This document shows, in pieces, positions 13,301-25,413 of a stretch of DNA of 64,000 nucleotides. Below the pieces are notes generated by a model. It made no database searches, was not told the origin of the DNA, and worked only from the letters and a program-made list of their open reading frames with translations. Position 1 is the first letter of the stretch. Each line of letters begins with the position of its first letter. Source of the DNA: Xiphias gladius (taxonomy: Eukaryota; Chordata; Actinopteri; Istiophoriformes; Xiphiidae); the NCBI RefSeq assembly GCF_016859285.1, contig NC_053415.1:4289001-4353000 (forward strand), read 5' to 3'. Position numbers and translations under genes: made by a program.

Positions 13301-16300
13301 GCAAGATTGGTATATGTTTTTGTAGTATTTATGAGGCCATACAGCATATTTATGATCAGTGTACATGCTGTTGCACCTACAGTCTGTACTCACCTTTGAC
13401 CAGGCCCTGAATGACAGCTGATACTTTAACACAACTCTGGATGATGGTGATCTCTAGAAGAAGGAGGATACAGAAGTCAGCTTTTCATTAATACTGAAAA
13501 CTCTGCACCAGGTCCATATACAGATTCCACAGCTGCAGTCATTGCTTCCATTTGTGTTACCTTTCTCTGCTCTCTCGTACAATGACACAGATAAGAGCTC
13601 TCAGGTACAAAATGAACTGTCAAACGCAGGGTTCCACTAGTGGCCACTAGATGCTTGCTCCAAAATGGTTATTTACTTTATATACACAAACTATTTCTAC
13701 TATTACCACAATAACTCATTGTTTGTCATCTGAGTGCATAATGCAAGTAAAAGCTCCTTACTGTTGTCACTGTGTGAGGTGCAGAACAGCGCTCCATCAG
13801 GTGAGACAGCGATATGTGTGATGGCAGCACCCAGGCGGGGCAGGAAGTCCCGCTGGCTCTCTTGGTTGTATCGCCATTGGACTAGCACTGACTCCACACC
13901 TCCGCTCAGCAGGTTGGTGCCTGGTAAAACAAACCAGAAATACATACGGAGGCAGGAACAGGGCACTGATGCCTTTTTCTTGAAAGAAAAAAAAAATTAT
14001 GAGTTTATTCTGTCATTCTACAACTCAATCAGAAGCCCTTTGGAAGGACTGGTAGATATTTTTCATACTGTGGGAACTCAGAGTGGATTCCACTTTATTG
14101 CATAACATATTAAAAAAGAAATGGAACAAATGGTAAGGCAACAAATGACATGTATGTACCTTCTGGAGTGAAGCGCAATGAGCTGACAGCACAGTGGTGC
14201 CAGTGCAGAGTGGAGTATGTGTACTCCTTCTTGTGGTTGAAGTTTCTCCTTAAAAGATAAACAGGATTGTTAGACTAAGTTTCATCTCATCTGAGGAACC
14301 AAGTTCATACATTTTACACTGTACCATCCAACGGACTAAAGTTGTGTTGGAAAGAAAACATGGGAATTTACAGCTATAAATATAAAAGAAAATTTCAGCA
14401 CAATAGTAAAAAATAGAAACTCAGCAGCAGATGTTTTACACAGTCTACACAGTTTTTCAAAATTATCAACACACTAGGTGTGACTGTGTATGCTTCAAGG
14501 CCATGTTGTCACTACACTCACCACAGACGAATCTTGCCATCCTCATGCCCAGTGGCAATGCAGTCCTCTTTTGGGTGGCAGGCAATGCATGTGAATGTGT
14601 TCTTCCCTCCTTTCTTGTTGTCTTCTTTGAGGGAAAACCTAGCAACCCACACAGGGAAAGATGTATGGTGTTATGAAACATCATTGCTTTGTGGAAAAAT
14701 GTGAGTTTGTCAACATCATGGGTTTTATGATTCATTACCTTTGTCACATATGACAACTTCACTCACTTGATATGTATACCATTTTGTGTCTAATGAACCA
14801 GAAATTCCCCAAAAATAAAAGTTTTTTTCTGCATTTGTAATCTAAAGCTGTGAATGGTTTTTGGTTTTACTTGAAAATGTTTTTAGAAGAATGTGTGGTG
14901 AACATCACTTATTTATTTATCATCTTTACACTTTGAAACTGATGCAATGGCTCACCTGTATGACTTCTGCTTCTTGAAGAAGTAAACCTCAAGCTGCAAA
15001 CTTTTAGCTGAAGCGATATATTCCCCCTGAAAGGATGAAAACATCTGGTTATTATCACTTACAAGCAATCACATACACCTTTCAGGTGTTTTAAGAAGGC
15101 TGACCAAGGATCTGCATTTGAAACCTGTTCTTGAAGAAATGCCTTTGCCAATTCGAAGTGGGGCTTGTCCCAATATTTACCATACAAACGAAACTATACT
15201 CGTAAAAAGTTAATATATGTTATGTTATATATTCATTTTTGGGGGAAAAAGAACCACTATCCAAAGTTAATTTTATATTTATTCAATTTATGATCCCATT
15301 GGGTTTTATTGAGGTTTTTGAAGACATAAAATTTGAACTGAAGCTAAAATTAGTTCTCATTGCAAAAATATATCGTCTACTGGATGATTTTAATTTGGCA
15401 GGGCAGAGTAAAGCCTGATGAAGTCAACAAGCTTTCAAACCGATACACCTCTGATTCGTCAGCAAATAACCAAGCACAGGATATCACTTATGGGAATGTA
15501 ACAGTTCAAGATGTTGTGTAGGTGACAGCAGTGGTGTGTGCGTACCCCTCTACCGAAGGCAATGGCCGCTGGGTTGGAGCTGACGTCGCTAAGCACAGCA
15601 GAAAGCTCTCGGGCCTCCACCAGCTGATCTCCACTCTGCGGCAGATGTATTGCAACCAGCTGGAACAACTCTGCGCATGTACGTACACACACACACACAC
15701 ACAGTCAACCTAAGCCTGTTACACATTCTTACCCAGTGACCTCTTACTCAGTTTCCACTCATACGTTAAAGCCCCTATCAGAATTATTTGACATTCTCTG
15801 TATCTGGCGACTCCTAGAGGGAGTATAAAAAAAGATAATATAGTAGACTGCAATGCATGTGGATACACCAATGCACCCCCCTTCTCTGACCTGGAGACAC
15901 TGGAGTGACAGTCCCAGTTTTCACCAGAGTAGTATTATTTTCTACAAACAAAAATTTCTGCCATTTAAAAATAAAAGCAACAAAACCACTGTTTTTCATT
16001 TGAACAATATGCTGCTACGTAGTGGTGTGAACCTTCCTAAAAACAGCCAGCATTCCAGCCAGCCTGGTTCTGTAGTTTGGTACAATTTCAGCAATATTAC
16101 TGATCACTCCCATGTTCTGGTCTCATCTTCTTCTCTCATTGAGAACGTGCATGCCACGAATTACTTAAGGTTTTGGGTTCAAACTGAAGACCCCAACATT
16201 AAAATTATCCACTGACCTTTCCTCTGTCAAGGCACATATGGTGTCTGATGGATGTGGAGACAGCGTAAGTAACAAATTCAAGCAATGATCACAATTAGAA

Positions 16301-18410
16301 TAGATGTCAAACCTACCAGATCTTTTGTCACTTAGTGTGTTTGTAACAACAAAAATGGCTCCTTCGTGGTTTGCCGACGCATAGATGGAGTAAATTGGGT
16401 ATCCAATGACATAAGTCTGTAAGAGATCACACGGCTGTCACACATGGCTTCCAGACATCAGAGAAAACACGATATAGGCTCTTTCTCAAACTGATTCCTG
16501 ACCACTAGTCCTTCACTACTGTGTTACAGCACCTAAAGTCACCCTCACAGCTGTTGTGGGCTCTCTAAACAAAGGGGGATGGTGTAAATATATAATACAG
16601 ATAAACTGTGATTCAGATTAATTCAGAGACAATGTAGACAAGATGTGTGTGTGGGCTGGACTGGGATGAGCCACAGTGAAAGCAAAAACTGGAGAGAAAA
16701 CAATACAACAATCAAGCGTACCTTAATAAGGATGCCATCTGTGAAGTCCCAGAGTCTGACAGTGCCATCTGCTGAGCAAGAGTAGACCTGCAACAAAACA
16801 GGAACACATTAGCACAGGAGGAGAAATGTAATGTATGGATGTTCTAGAACATAGTTTTACACATTTAGTGTCAGGGATAACACTAAAAGAAACACATTTT
16901 AAAATAGTTTGCAAGCTTTATTTAAGTTAAATATTTGAATAAAGCAATAGTTTACCCCAAACCCCAATATTGCTTAATGAAATGGTCCACAGTAAGGTCT
17001 GCCCTAGCCCTGAGTTATACTAAGATACAGAAGCATAACCATGCCAAAAAAATGCAGGAAACAAGACATTTAACAAGGGTAGGGTGAGGTGGAGAGTGTA
17101 GGAATTCAAGTTACTACCTGTTTTCCTCATAATATACTTTAGTTATGAAACTGATGATAAATATGAGGCTTTAACAATATCTTCAATCAGGCCTTGAATT
17201 TGAGAAACTAAACTGGAAAGGAGCTGGTTGGTATATACATATAAATATAGAAAAACACATTCAAGTCAATGAGAAACTGGTCTCAGAGTTTTGACCCCAC
17301 TTTGTGCATATAAGTCACTCCATACCAACTCACCTAGGGCCTCCCAGTTCACGTCATGAATTTTCTTGAAAAAAATTGATGTGAAAACTTTGATTCATGA
17401 GACCATGCACAATCCTATAGCTCTACTTCAAATTGATTTTTAGTTATGATGTTTTGACGTTTGGCCCTTGGAGCTAAATTGAATCATTTCTCCTCTCCAA
17501 TCACTTTTCTTTCCACTAATTTCTGGGCTGAAATTAGTACTGAACATCCAAGAAACCCTAAAGAAAATTTGCAATATGTATTCCTGTACTGTGTGTATAT
17601 ATACACATACACACACACCATTCAGCCAAAATATTAAAACAGGTAACTGGTTTTGATGTTGCTGATTGGTTTATACATTAAAACAACATACACTATGCAT
17701 GAACTGCTGTGAGCTGTCTTTAAGTTAAGTACTTTTGCGGTTATACTTGAGGATGTTTCAACACAAGTAAGGAGTCTTCTTCGGGGCGAGTTAGCAGTAC
17801 TTCTATTTCCACCTTCTATTTCTACTCTTTCCACCGCCGTTAACAAACTGTGTAGTGACTTGCGTGTACCTGCAGGTGGTTGGAGGGCTTGAGCAGCACA
17901 CCTGTCACCAGGTCGGTGTGTCCCCGCAGGTCGTGGAGACACTCCTCTGTGGAGGTGCTGAACACCTTCACACAATCTCCAGAGGCGCACAGGAGGAATC
18001 TGCAGTGGTTGTTTTACACAAGAACTTACAGTTTAAGGACAAAGACGGTTATGTTTTTGTTGGAAAGTTATATGTATTAAATCGCTGCTATAGGAAATTG
18101 CCAGAGTGTTGCAATGGTGAGACAAGCTGGTGATACTATTTGTAAACAGCAGCAGAAATATTAACTGTTAGCAAGCAGCTTGTATTGCTAGCGCTAACAG
18201 CTAGCACCGGCTCTCAGTGTAGGCTCATAAACACTTGAAAAGCCGTGAGAACCTCTTCCACCCATTATTTAATATTTTCCGATTGAAAACGCGCACTGAC
18301 CTTGAATCATTGGTTATGACAGGCTCCCTGAGTGTAATTTTACTGCCACCTCGGTGAACCACGCGGATATCCCCTTGCTCAACCATGTTTTTGCTAAAGT
18401 CAACTTTCAC
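2329..18410 (-). CDS. wdr75: WD repeat-containing protein 75 (21 coding exons, complete)
   Basis: WDR75 (the UTP17 counterpart) belongs to the nucleolar t-UTP part of the small-subunit processome, which supports rRNA transcription and early pre-rRNA processing. Exons on the minus strand: 18386-18301, 17999-17870, 16787-16722, 16416-16317, 15670-15546, 15026-14956, 14638-14522, 14248-14160, 13920-13762, 13453-13394, 12608-12493, 12171-11996, 11782-11625, 10779-10599, 7158-7064, 6918-6823, 4982-4813, 4096-4037, 3450-3304, 2998-2907, 2548-2329. All introns are GT-AG and all phases join. The total is 837 codons plus stop; human WDR75 has 830. Recognisable segments include [40 protein letters not shown]-like, [42 protein letters not shown], and the acidic tail ending in [12 protein letters not shown]. 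The start is either [10 protein letters not shown] (18386), which matches the human N-terminus, or an in-frame ATG eight codons upstream (18410). Introns hold Tc1-type copies. Confidence 0.96.
4260..4645 (+). mobile_element. Truncated Tc1-type transposon, left part
   Basis: The sequence begins with the characteristic terminus CAGTTAGGTACATTAGTATT, followed by the TTGGACAGTGACACAATTTT block known from fish Tc1-type elements. It runs into the start of a transposase reading (AAAGAGGTGTGGAC...GGCTGAAAAAAC) and then stops abruptly. The rest of the transposase and the right terminus are absent. It lies in the wdr75 intron between the exons at 4,813 and 4,096. Confidence 0.7.
5006..5033. repeat. A-run in a wdr75 intron
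   Basis: About 28 consecutive A residues lie just upstream (on the minus strand) of the wdr75 exon at 4,982-4,813. Read on the gene strand this is a long T-run some 25 bases before the acceptor, so it forms part of the polypyrimidine tract. Confidence 0.8.
5133..6540 (+). mobile_element. Decayed Tc1/mariner transposon
   Basis: A Tc1-family DNA transposon. The right end (about 6,430-6,537) carries the GTGAAGGGGTCTGAATACTT terminus. The left end has the matching inner part (TGTTGCAGCCTTATGCC, CCCCATAATGACAAAG) but lacks the outermost 30-40 bases. The transposase is still recognisable: a helix-turn-helix start near 5,462 ([16 protein letters not shown]), then the catalytic region near 5,979-6,206 ([12 protein letters not shown] and [10 protein letters not shown], the latter holding the second DDE aspartate), followed by [13 protein letters not shown] in another frame. 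The reading is broken by several frame changes and stops, so the copy is dead. It sits in the wdr75 intron between the exons at 6,823 and 4,982. Confidence 0.88.
7159..8390. other. wdr75 intron, no gene seen
   Basis: This is the start (on the gene strand, the end) of the 3.4-kb wdr75 intron 14. Short open frames occur, but I recognise none. A short TG-rich run (near 8,256-8,280) is present. Confidence 0.5.
8391..9990. repeat. Dispersed repeat copy A, split by a Tc1-type insertion
   Basis: Two flanks, 8,391-8,645 and about 9,775-9,990, match in order and orientation the two halves of another copy at 48,240-48,690. Shared blocks include ACCATGAACACACACACT, GCTGCTGTAAATACTC, CACAGCTGAAAATAGTCC and TTTTCATGGGAT. 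The intervening 8,661-9,750 is a Tc1-type transposon, so the transposon jumped into an existing repeat. Confidence 0.65.
8661..9750 (-). mobile_element. Tc1-type transposon relic, transposase on minus strand
   Basis: Imperfect terminal inverted repeats are visible. The left end reads CACTCACTGAGCACTTTATT, and the right end reads its complement ending in GGTGAGTGTGTA. On the minus strand around 8,880-8,930 the reading contains [14 protein letters not shown], the Tc1 signature around the third catalytic position. Blocks at 9,000-9,200 match the reverse complement of the rest of the catalytic core. The right third (about 9,430-9,600) is rearranged and partly replaced by unrelated DNA. No intact transposase frame exists. 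Confidence 0.8.
10357..10383. repeat. A-run
   Basis: About 27 consecutive A residues in wdr75 intron 14, possibly the tail of a retroposed sequence. I could not identify any parent element next to it. Confidence 0.7.
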
Positions 18411-18499
18411 CTCTGACCGCTGAGCCTTCTTCTTCGAAGTGGTTATTCGCCGCTTACGAGTCCCTTTGTAAACATGTATACTGCCACCTACTGGACTGG

Positions 18500-19784
18500 A
18501 ATGTAGGGTGTGGCATTAGTGCAAAAATAAAATGAGGCGATTTTATTATCTCGGCTAAATATGTTAATCACACGTTTCGCCCATTGCACAACACATTTAT
18601 ATCACAGACTAGAAATAGAGTTTCATGTAGCCAGGGGCGTTGTTGAACGTTGGGGGCTTCCCATCAGTACAGGCTGGCTTTCCCAACATGAAATCAAAAT
18701 CAAAAAAATAGGTGCAATCTGAGTCCTCATTCAACTTCATTATTATATTTATTCTCAGCAGCAGGAGTAAAACCCTAAGAAGAAATAAGAGCCTTGACAT
18801 TGATGAAGCAGTCATATGCTAGATTTTATGTTGCCAACCTGTGGACCAACCCTGGGCTCATAGATTCTGCTTCTAGTATGTGACATGGGCTCCCTCTGAA
18901 CTGTGAAAGATTTGAACTATGACAAACTATGTGTTAAATCTGTGTCTTATCTGTCTATTTGAGACTCTCCTTTTCTTCACCTCTCTTGTGGCTCTGTTCT
19001 GTCTGTTGCACTCCTCCTCTCATCTGACCTCTCCTCCTGTTCTCTTCTCCTCTCTCCTGTCCTGGTCCCATAAAGAATGCAATCAGCATGTGCCAACCAC
19101 AATCTAACCAAATCTGTAATTTTTTGATGTTGTTAGATTATAAACATATCATTATCATTTTCTTTTAAGTATAGATTTAACCAATTATTTGAACACACCA
19201 ACCATTCTCAGATCATGCAAAGGCAAACCATTAATATGCATAATCCATAACCTAGGGGCTAAATAGTCATCAGTGCTCAGTATTCCATATGGTCACACCA
19301 CACAGCAACACTATCGGATGCCAGCTAAAGGCCAGTATTCAATGCAGCAACAGATGTATATCAATCAGCATTCCAAGGGCTTAGGTTGGGTTTTATCTTT
19401 GGTTGGGACATTTTTTGTCAGTTGGCCAAAATAATATGTGCACCTGTCCTTAATCTCTCTTCTCTCTACACACATAAAGAATCTGACTCTGCAGAAAGTT
19501 TACTTGAATTGAATATGTGTTTGCTGATATAACTCGCCTGAAACTGAACTTGTAACATGTTTTTTTTCTATGATTTTAGAGATATATTTAACTTTTTTGT
19601 AAATTAATAGAAACCTTGACCTGATAGATTTTATGAGAAAATGTTACAAGAAAAAATATGGGCAACACAACTGAAGAGTTTCATGACAAAGTCACAGTGA
19701 TACTCAAACCGATCTTTAAATTATATTAATAAAACTTTATTATTTTAGTATTTTTCATTCAGCTCCTGAACTTATGGCAAGACA
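18500..19784. other. Intergenic sequence beyond wdr75
   Basis: This is the upstream side of wdr75. The wdr75 promoter should lie just above 18,410, but no TATA box is evident. The remainder is AT-rich, with short unrelated open frames and a CT-rich tract near 18,960-19,060. No gene is recognised. Confidence 0.5.
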
Positions 19785-21560
19785 TCAGACATCAGAGCTC
19801 ACCAGACAGGCTGCTGCAGCTCACCTTTCTGTCTGTGACATCAGAGCTCACCTGAGAGCCTGCAGCTCACCTGTCTGCCTGTGACATCAGAGCTCACCTG
19901 AGAGCTTGCAGCTTACCTTTCTGCCTATGACATCAGAGCTGACCTGAGAGCCTACAGCTCACCTGTTTTTGTATCTGTGACATCAGAGCTCACCTGAGAG
20001 CCTGCAGCTCACTTGTCTGTGTGTCTCTGACATCAGAGCTCACCTGAGAGCCTGCAGCTCACCTGTCTGCCTGTGACATCAGAGCTCACCCGAGAGCCTG
20101 CAGCTTACCTGTCTGTGTATCTGTGACATCAGAGCTCACCTGAGAGCCTGCAGCTCACCTGTCTGCCTGTGACATCAGAGCTCACCTGAGAGCCTGCAGC
20201 TCACCTGTCTGCCTGTGACATCAGAGCTCACCTGAGAGCCTGCAGCTCACCTGTCTGCCTGTGACATCAGAGCTCACTTGAAAGCCTGTAGCTTACCTGT
20301 TTTTGTATCTGTGACATCAGAGCTCACCTGAGAGCCTGCAGGTCACTTGTCTGTGTGTGTCTGACATCAGAGCTGACCTGACAGCCTGCAGTTCACCTGT
20401 CTGCTTGTGACATCAGAGCTCACCTGAGAGCCTGCAGCTTACCTTTCTGCCTATGACATCAGAGCTCACCTGTGAGCCTACAGCTCACCTGTTTTTGTAT
20501 TGTGACATCAGAGCTCACCTGAGAGCCTGCAGGTATCTTGTCTGTGTGTCTCTGACATCAGAGCTCACCTGAGAGCCTGCAGTTCACCTGTATGCCTGGG
20601 ACATCAGAGCTCACCCAAGAGCCTGCAGCTTTCCTGTCTGTGTATCTGTGACATCAGAGCTCACCTAAGAGCCTGCAGCTCACCTGTCTGCCTGTGACAT
20701 CAGAGCTCACCTGAGAGCCTGCAGTTCACCTGTCTGCCTGTGACGTCAGAGCTCACCTGAGAGCCTGCAGCTTACCTTTTTTGTATCTGTGACATCAGAG
20801 CTCACCTGAGAGCCTGCAGGTCACTTGTCTGTGTGTCTCTGACATCAGAGCTCACCTGACTGCCTGTAGCTAACCTGTCTGCCTGTGACATCAGAGCTGA
20901 CCTGAGAGCCTGCAGATTTCCTGTCTGTTTATCTGTGACATCAGAGCTCACCTGAGAGCCTGCAGCTCACTTGTCTGTGTGTCTCTGAGATCAGAGCTGA
21001 CCTGAGAGCCTGCAGCTCACCTGTCTTCCTGTGACATCAGAGCTGACCTGAGAGCCTGCGGCTCACCTGTCTGCCTGTGACATCACAGCTCACCCGAGAC
21101 CCTGCAGCTCACTTGTCTGTGTGTCTCTGACCTCAGAGCTCACCTGAGAGCCTGCAACTCACCTGTCTGCCTGTGACATCAGAGCTCACCCGAGAGCCTG
21201 CAGCTTTCCTGTCTGTGTATCTCTGACATCAGAGCTCACCTGAGAGCCTGCGGCTCACCTTTCTTCCTGTGACGTCAGAGCTGACCTGAGAGCATGCAGC
21301 TCACCTTTCTGTGTATCTGTGACATCAGAGCTCACCTGAGATCCTGTAGCTCACCTCTCTGCCTGTGACATCAGAGTTCACCTGAGAGCCTGCAACTCAT
21401 CTGTCTCCCTGTGACATCAGAGCTCACCTGAGAGCATGCAGCTCACCTGTCTGTGTGTCTGTGATGCTCATGCTGCTGACAGGATTTTCAGAATAAAATG
21501 ATGCCTTACATCTGTCTGCCTGTGACATCAGAGCCCAACTGAGTGCATGCAGCTTACCTG
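19785..21560 (+). repeat. Minisatellite, about 36 units of 46-50 bp
   Basis: A tandem array whose unit runs through GACATCAGAGCTCACCTGAG, AGCCTGCAGCTCACCTGTCT and a short variable end. The end is GCCTGT in 46-bp units and GTGTATCTGT or GTGTGTCTCT in 50-bp units. I counted about 36 occurrences of the GACATCAGAGCT core, with scattered point changes. Each unit carries up to two CACCTG E-boxes, an AGCT pair and a TGACATCA that in two units is a full CRE palindrome (TGACGTCA). The array ends in two copies of a TGCTGACAGGATTTTCAG flank (about 21,470 and 21,590). Confidence 0.95.
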
Positions 21561-21619
21561 TCTGTGTGTCTGTGTTGCTCAGGCTGCTGCTGACAGGATT
21601 TTCAGAATAAAAAGATGCT

Positions 21620-22900
21620 GGACATTAATAAACAAATCAGTTGGACAAGCTGTGGCTTGTGACTTTATAAATAATGTTCATTTTTTAATGACCCATATGA
21701 ACTAAGAGCTCTGCTCTTGAGCCACTCGTGGAAAGAGTAGTATAGTAGTCTTAGATAATAAATATCTCTCCAACTAATTTCAAAGACGATACATGTTGTT
21801 ACAGAACATTCTTATCAGCTAAGCTCAGCTTTTACTTAAACTTTGGTTCTTCTCTAAAAGGGACCTGATGTCTTATTTGCTTTGGGAAGAACCCTTACCT
21901 CCCAAATTAGCTCACACTTAACCACAGAAATTTTAATATAATATCAACTGATGTTGATTTTCTCCAGTGAGGATGTCTTCAATTCTATGATATCTGAAAC
22001 TTTTACTTTTGAAAAGTATAAATACTCACTGCTTCAGATTCACCATCACTCAACACCAAACCCACTCCTGCTACTTCAAACCGCAGCTGGTCAACAATGC
22101 ATAATGTTGTTTGAAGTTGAAGGTTGCCAGGTCATAGTCGAGTATCCCCCAAATCCCAGCCTTTCACTCTTTATCATAACGAACATTTTGAAGAAAAAAC
22201 AAACCAATCTGGCAGCTCTTACACACAACAACAAAGCGTTTAAGATAGTATTGTTATACGTTCTATTTTTTTTAAATGGGTAATAATATGACAATTTATC
22301 CACCCTTGTTTTCTCCCATGCCTGTATATGGGGGCCGGCCTTTATTTGTTCTTGTCGACCACGGCCATTATCAGAGACCCGTCTTTTAATTGACTCCTAG
22401 TTCTTATTTGAAGAGATACTGTAATTCTTTCATTCAATCCGGAAACTTAATAAACAATATAATGATTTTGTAGGCTTTAAGAAAGGGGAATGGCTGTGCT
22501 TTCCCGTTTTCCCCTTGAAATAGGTAATCTAATTAACATGACAACCAAAAAAATTATCTTATTTATCCTATCATATTTCTGTTTTTCTGTTATTTTGTCT
22601 TGGTCTGTCTCTCAACTGCGGAAACGGTGAATAAAAGTAAGAAATCCACGAAAACATATTTTTTGTTTGTTTGTTTGTTTGTTTGTTTATTAGATGACCC
22701 ACTTTTAAACTAAAATAGGAAAACACAGTTATTTTCTTTTTTGACACTTGCAAAAAACGAAATTCTGGCCCGATTTTCCGTTTTTTTTGTTTTGTTTTCC
22801 AGACTGAATGAAATGAACGAATGAAGTGTGCCATACACGGACCCGTCTAAATGGCAGACAGAGACCATTAAATTGTTAATGAACCTGCAGTTACAACAGC
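21620..22900. other. Intergenic sequence with a (TTTG)n microsatellite
   Basis: No gene is seen. A TTTG tetranucleotide tract occupies about 22,661-22,692. The block is AT-rich, and short open frames on both strands have no recognisable content. Confidence 0.5.
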
Positions 22901-22924
22901 CTTATTTTTCCCAACTGAGGTAGC

Positions 22925-23085
22925 CGAAGAACCTCCTCTACCCTGCTTCTGATTGGTTTACCCTAATAATTTTACCTTAACCCTCACCAATCATTACTCT
23001 TCCTGCCTAAACCTAACCGAACCCACCAACGAAGGCAACAACTACTAGCCAATCAGAGGCAGTGTAGGGGCGGGTCTTTACCCAC
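22925..23085. repeat. Short inverted-repeat element with two CCAAT boxes
   Basis: The left arm CTACCCTGCTTCTGATTGG and the right arm CCAATCAGAGGCAGTGTAG are near-perfect reverse complements about 110 bases apart. The loop contains TTACCTTAACCCT and CCTAAACCTAACC stretches. It looks like a small non-autonomous foldback or MITE-like element. Each arm carries an ATTGG/CCAAT box. Confidence 0.65.
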
Positions 23086-23099
23086 CTTCAGTGCGAAAA

Positions 23100-25400
23100 A
23101 ATAATGCGTTACAACAACTATGTAAGCTTCTGTTCCAAGTTTAATTTAAACTAAACAAACAACAAAACTAAAAATTCATATCGTGGAGAATTAATCAATC
23201 CAAAAGCAGCCTATGCACTTTAAAGTATATTAAAATATTTTAATATTCGTGATGAAATAATGAGTGAAACCATAACACTTTTTAAAAAAATTTCGAATAA
23301 AAATGTGATTAAAATAAATAAATACTACTAAAAACTAAAAACTACTACCCACGTTGTTGATGAAATGACATTAGGATTCTCTGGGTGCTATGGATTGCTT
23401 ACACATAGATATATTGGATGACCTAATCATCCCCATCATTTCACACCTGTGTTTGAGAGAAGGCGTGCTCACAAATGGGCTAATTGTTGGACACCTTGCT
23501 AGCTAGCACCTACAAAAACCACAGACAGAAGAGAAACACCGAAGGACCAGCGACTGACCTCAGTTCAGTTAACACGGAAAAGGTTAGAATATTAATGCTT
23601 TAAAAATCATTTGAACTTCTCTTATTTTCTTTCAGTTAGATGCCTCCTATGTTTTTTGGGTAATTAGCTTATGAGGTAGCTCAATTAGCTCTTATCTTTA
23701 ATGTTAGCGCTCACCTGTAGGTTAGAAAGTTCAAATTCATGAATTTAGTGTCAATAACTCACATTACAATTAAAAAGCCTAATGTAATGTAATCATAAAA
23801 AAACCCTTTGAAAGTGTTCTGAAGCCTTTTTATCCCAAGTCTCCTCTCATACTTGAAGCTGGAACGAATTCACAAATTTAAAATCAATAAATAAAAACCT
23901 TATTGTGAATAACTGAAATTTTGTTAAGACAAAAATAACGATGCACAATAAATGACTGAACGACCAAATTTACTCTTTATTTTTTAAACATCATTTGGAG
24001 TAAATGAAATAATCCTGCATTTAGCTTTAATTAACACCTCCATAACTTTTCAGTTCAGCAGGAAACTATTAATAATTTGGTTTTTTTGTCCATATCCCAC
24101 GTTTAATAGCAAAGTCAATAAGCAGCTAAAGCCACCAGTTCCTCTGAAACTGAGATGTAAAGGGTCGTGTAGTTTATTTGATGGTGTTGATGATGTGAAG
24201 AGGATGAAGGAGACTCCGCTGACACTGTCTTGATTGCATATAAAGGTTTATTACAAAGAAGAACAGCATCAAGTCAAGCATCTGCAGACCTGCTTGTGAG
24301 AGGGTGTGAAGCCAATGAACCACTCTGAAAATCAGTCTTGACTACCGACTCTTAAATAAAGCAGTTGTTTTCCTAAAAACTGTCACTAACGTATGGTTTC
24401 GATCACAAAGCATAAACTTCCTTTCCCAAACTGTGAGGCACCCCCTGAGGACCTTTGACCTAGGGCCTCTATAAACACAGCTCTACATAAATAAACATAC
24501 ACCTCAGTCGCCTTTATGGCTTTGAAGATGACAATGAATATTAAATGCATTTTGTGGCTGGATTTTTCTCGGACACTTTCAAATAAAATGTTTGCTCATT
24601 TTCAAATATTGTCTTCGGTCTATTAACCAGACATTTTCAATGTATAAAGTAGATATTTTTTACTCACCAAAATGTGCGTCCTGGTCATCCCTCAGGTGTA
24701 ACATCCTAGCTCACCGTGGACCGTCAGCCCCTCCTGACGGGCTGCTGACGGCGCTGTCAGCCGGACTCTCGGCCACACTGGACGGCGGTGGAGGAAGGTG
24801 TACCAGCGTCTGGCTCAGAGGACGTTTAGTTGACTTCACTGTCAGTCAGCACCGGACCTGAGAGCGTCGGCGCGGACAACGCAGACGTTAACATCACCCG
24901 TCTCGGCTTCCATCCCAGTTAGTTTTGTGGTTTTGTCATTTTGAGGCAAGACTGGGTTTGTAAAGCTTTACAGCCGGCCAGGCTGTTGCTCCTGCACTGC
25001 TCTGCGAACAATGACACAGCTAAAAGAACAAAAAAAGTGCAGTGAGTTGACTCAGGGTCTGACTCTGCATCGACTCATCATTTTTTAGGGACAGCCATAG
25101 TCATTTTAATGTAATATCAGATACTGTTTCAATTGAACAAAAATAATTTAAAGAAAGTGTTATTAAAAAAAAACAACCTCACAAAGTGTTGAAAATTAAA
25201 TTAACTATTTTATCCAGTGAAAAACAAATAAAGGTGCAGAAAGTAGTAGAGAGTGAGTACACCACAGAAGTAACTTATAGAGAACTATCAGCATTACAAA
25301 GTGCTTACTAAACATAGATTTATCACACTGTATTGGATCACGCAGAAAGAAATTTAACTGAACAAGTTTGACCATATTCTTTCATGTTCTCCCTCTCTCC
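23100..25400. other. Intergenic sequence, possible upstream exons of the 25.4-kb gene
   Basis: No coding exon can be assigned. Two places could be 5' parts of the plus-strand gene whose 3' end lies at 25,414-25,993. One is a segment at about 23,500-23,582 ending in AACACGGAAAAG before GTTAGA. The other is a GC-rich, CpG-bearing segment at about 24,700-24,930. Neither shows a reading that I can link to the downstream exons. Confidence 0.35.
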
Positions 25401-25413
25401 ATCTCTCTAACAG

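Noticed and set aside
24160-24500. Stretch with ATATAAAGGTTTATTACAAAG, resembling a retroelement end
   Set aside because: No paired terminal repeat, primer-binding site or coding relic was seen, so I do not claim an element.
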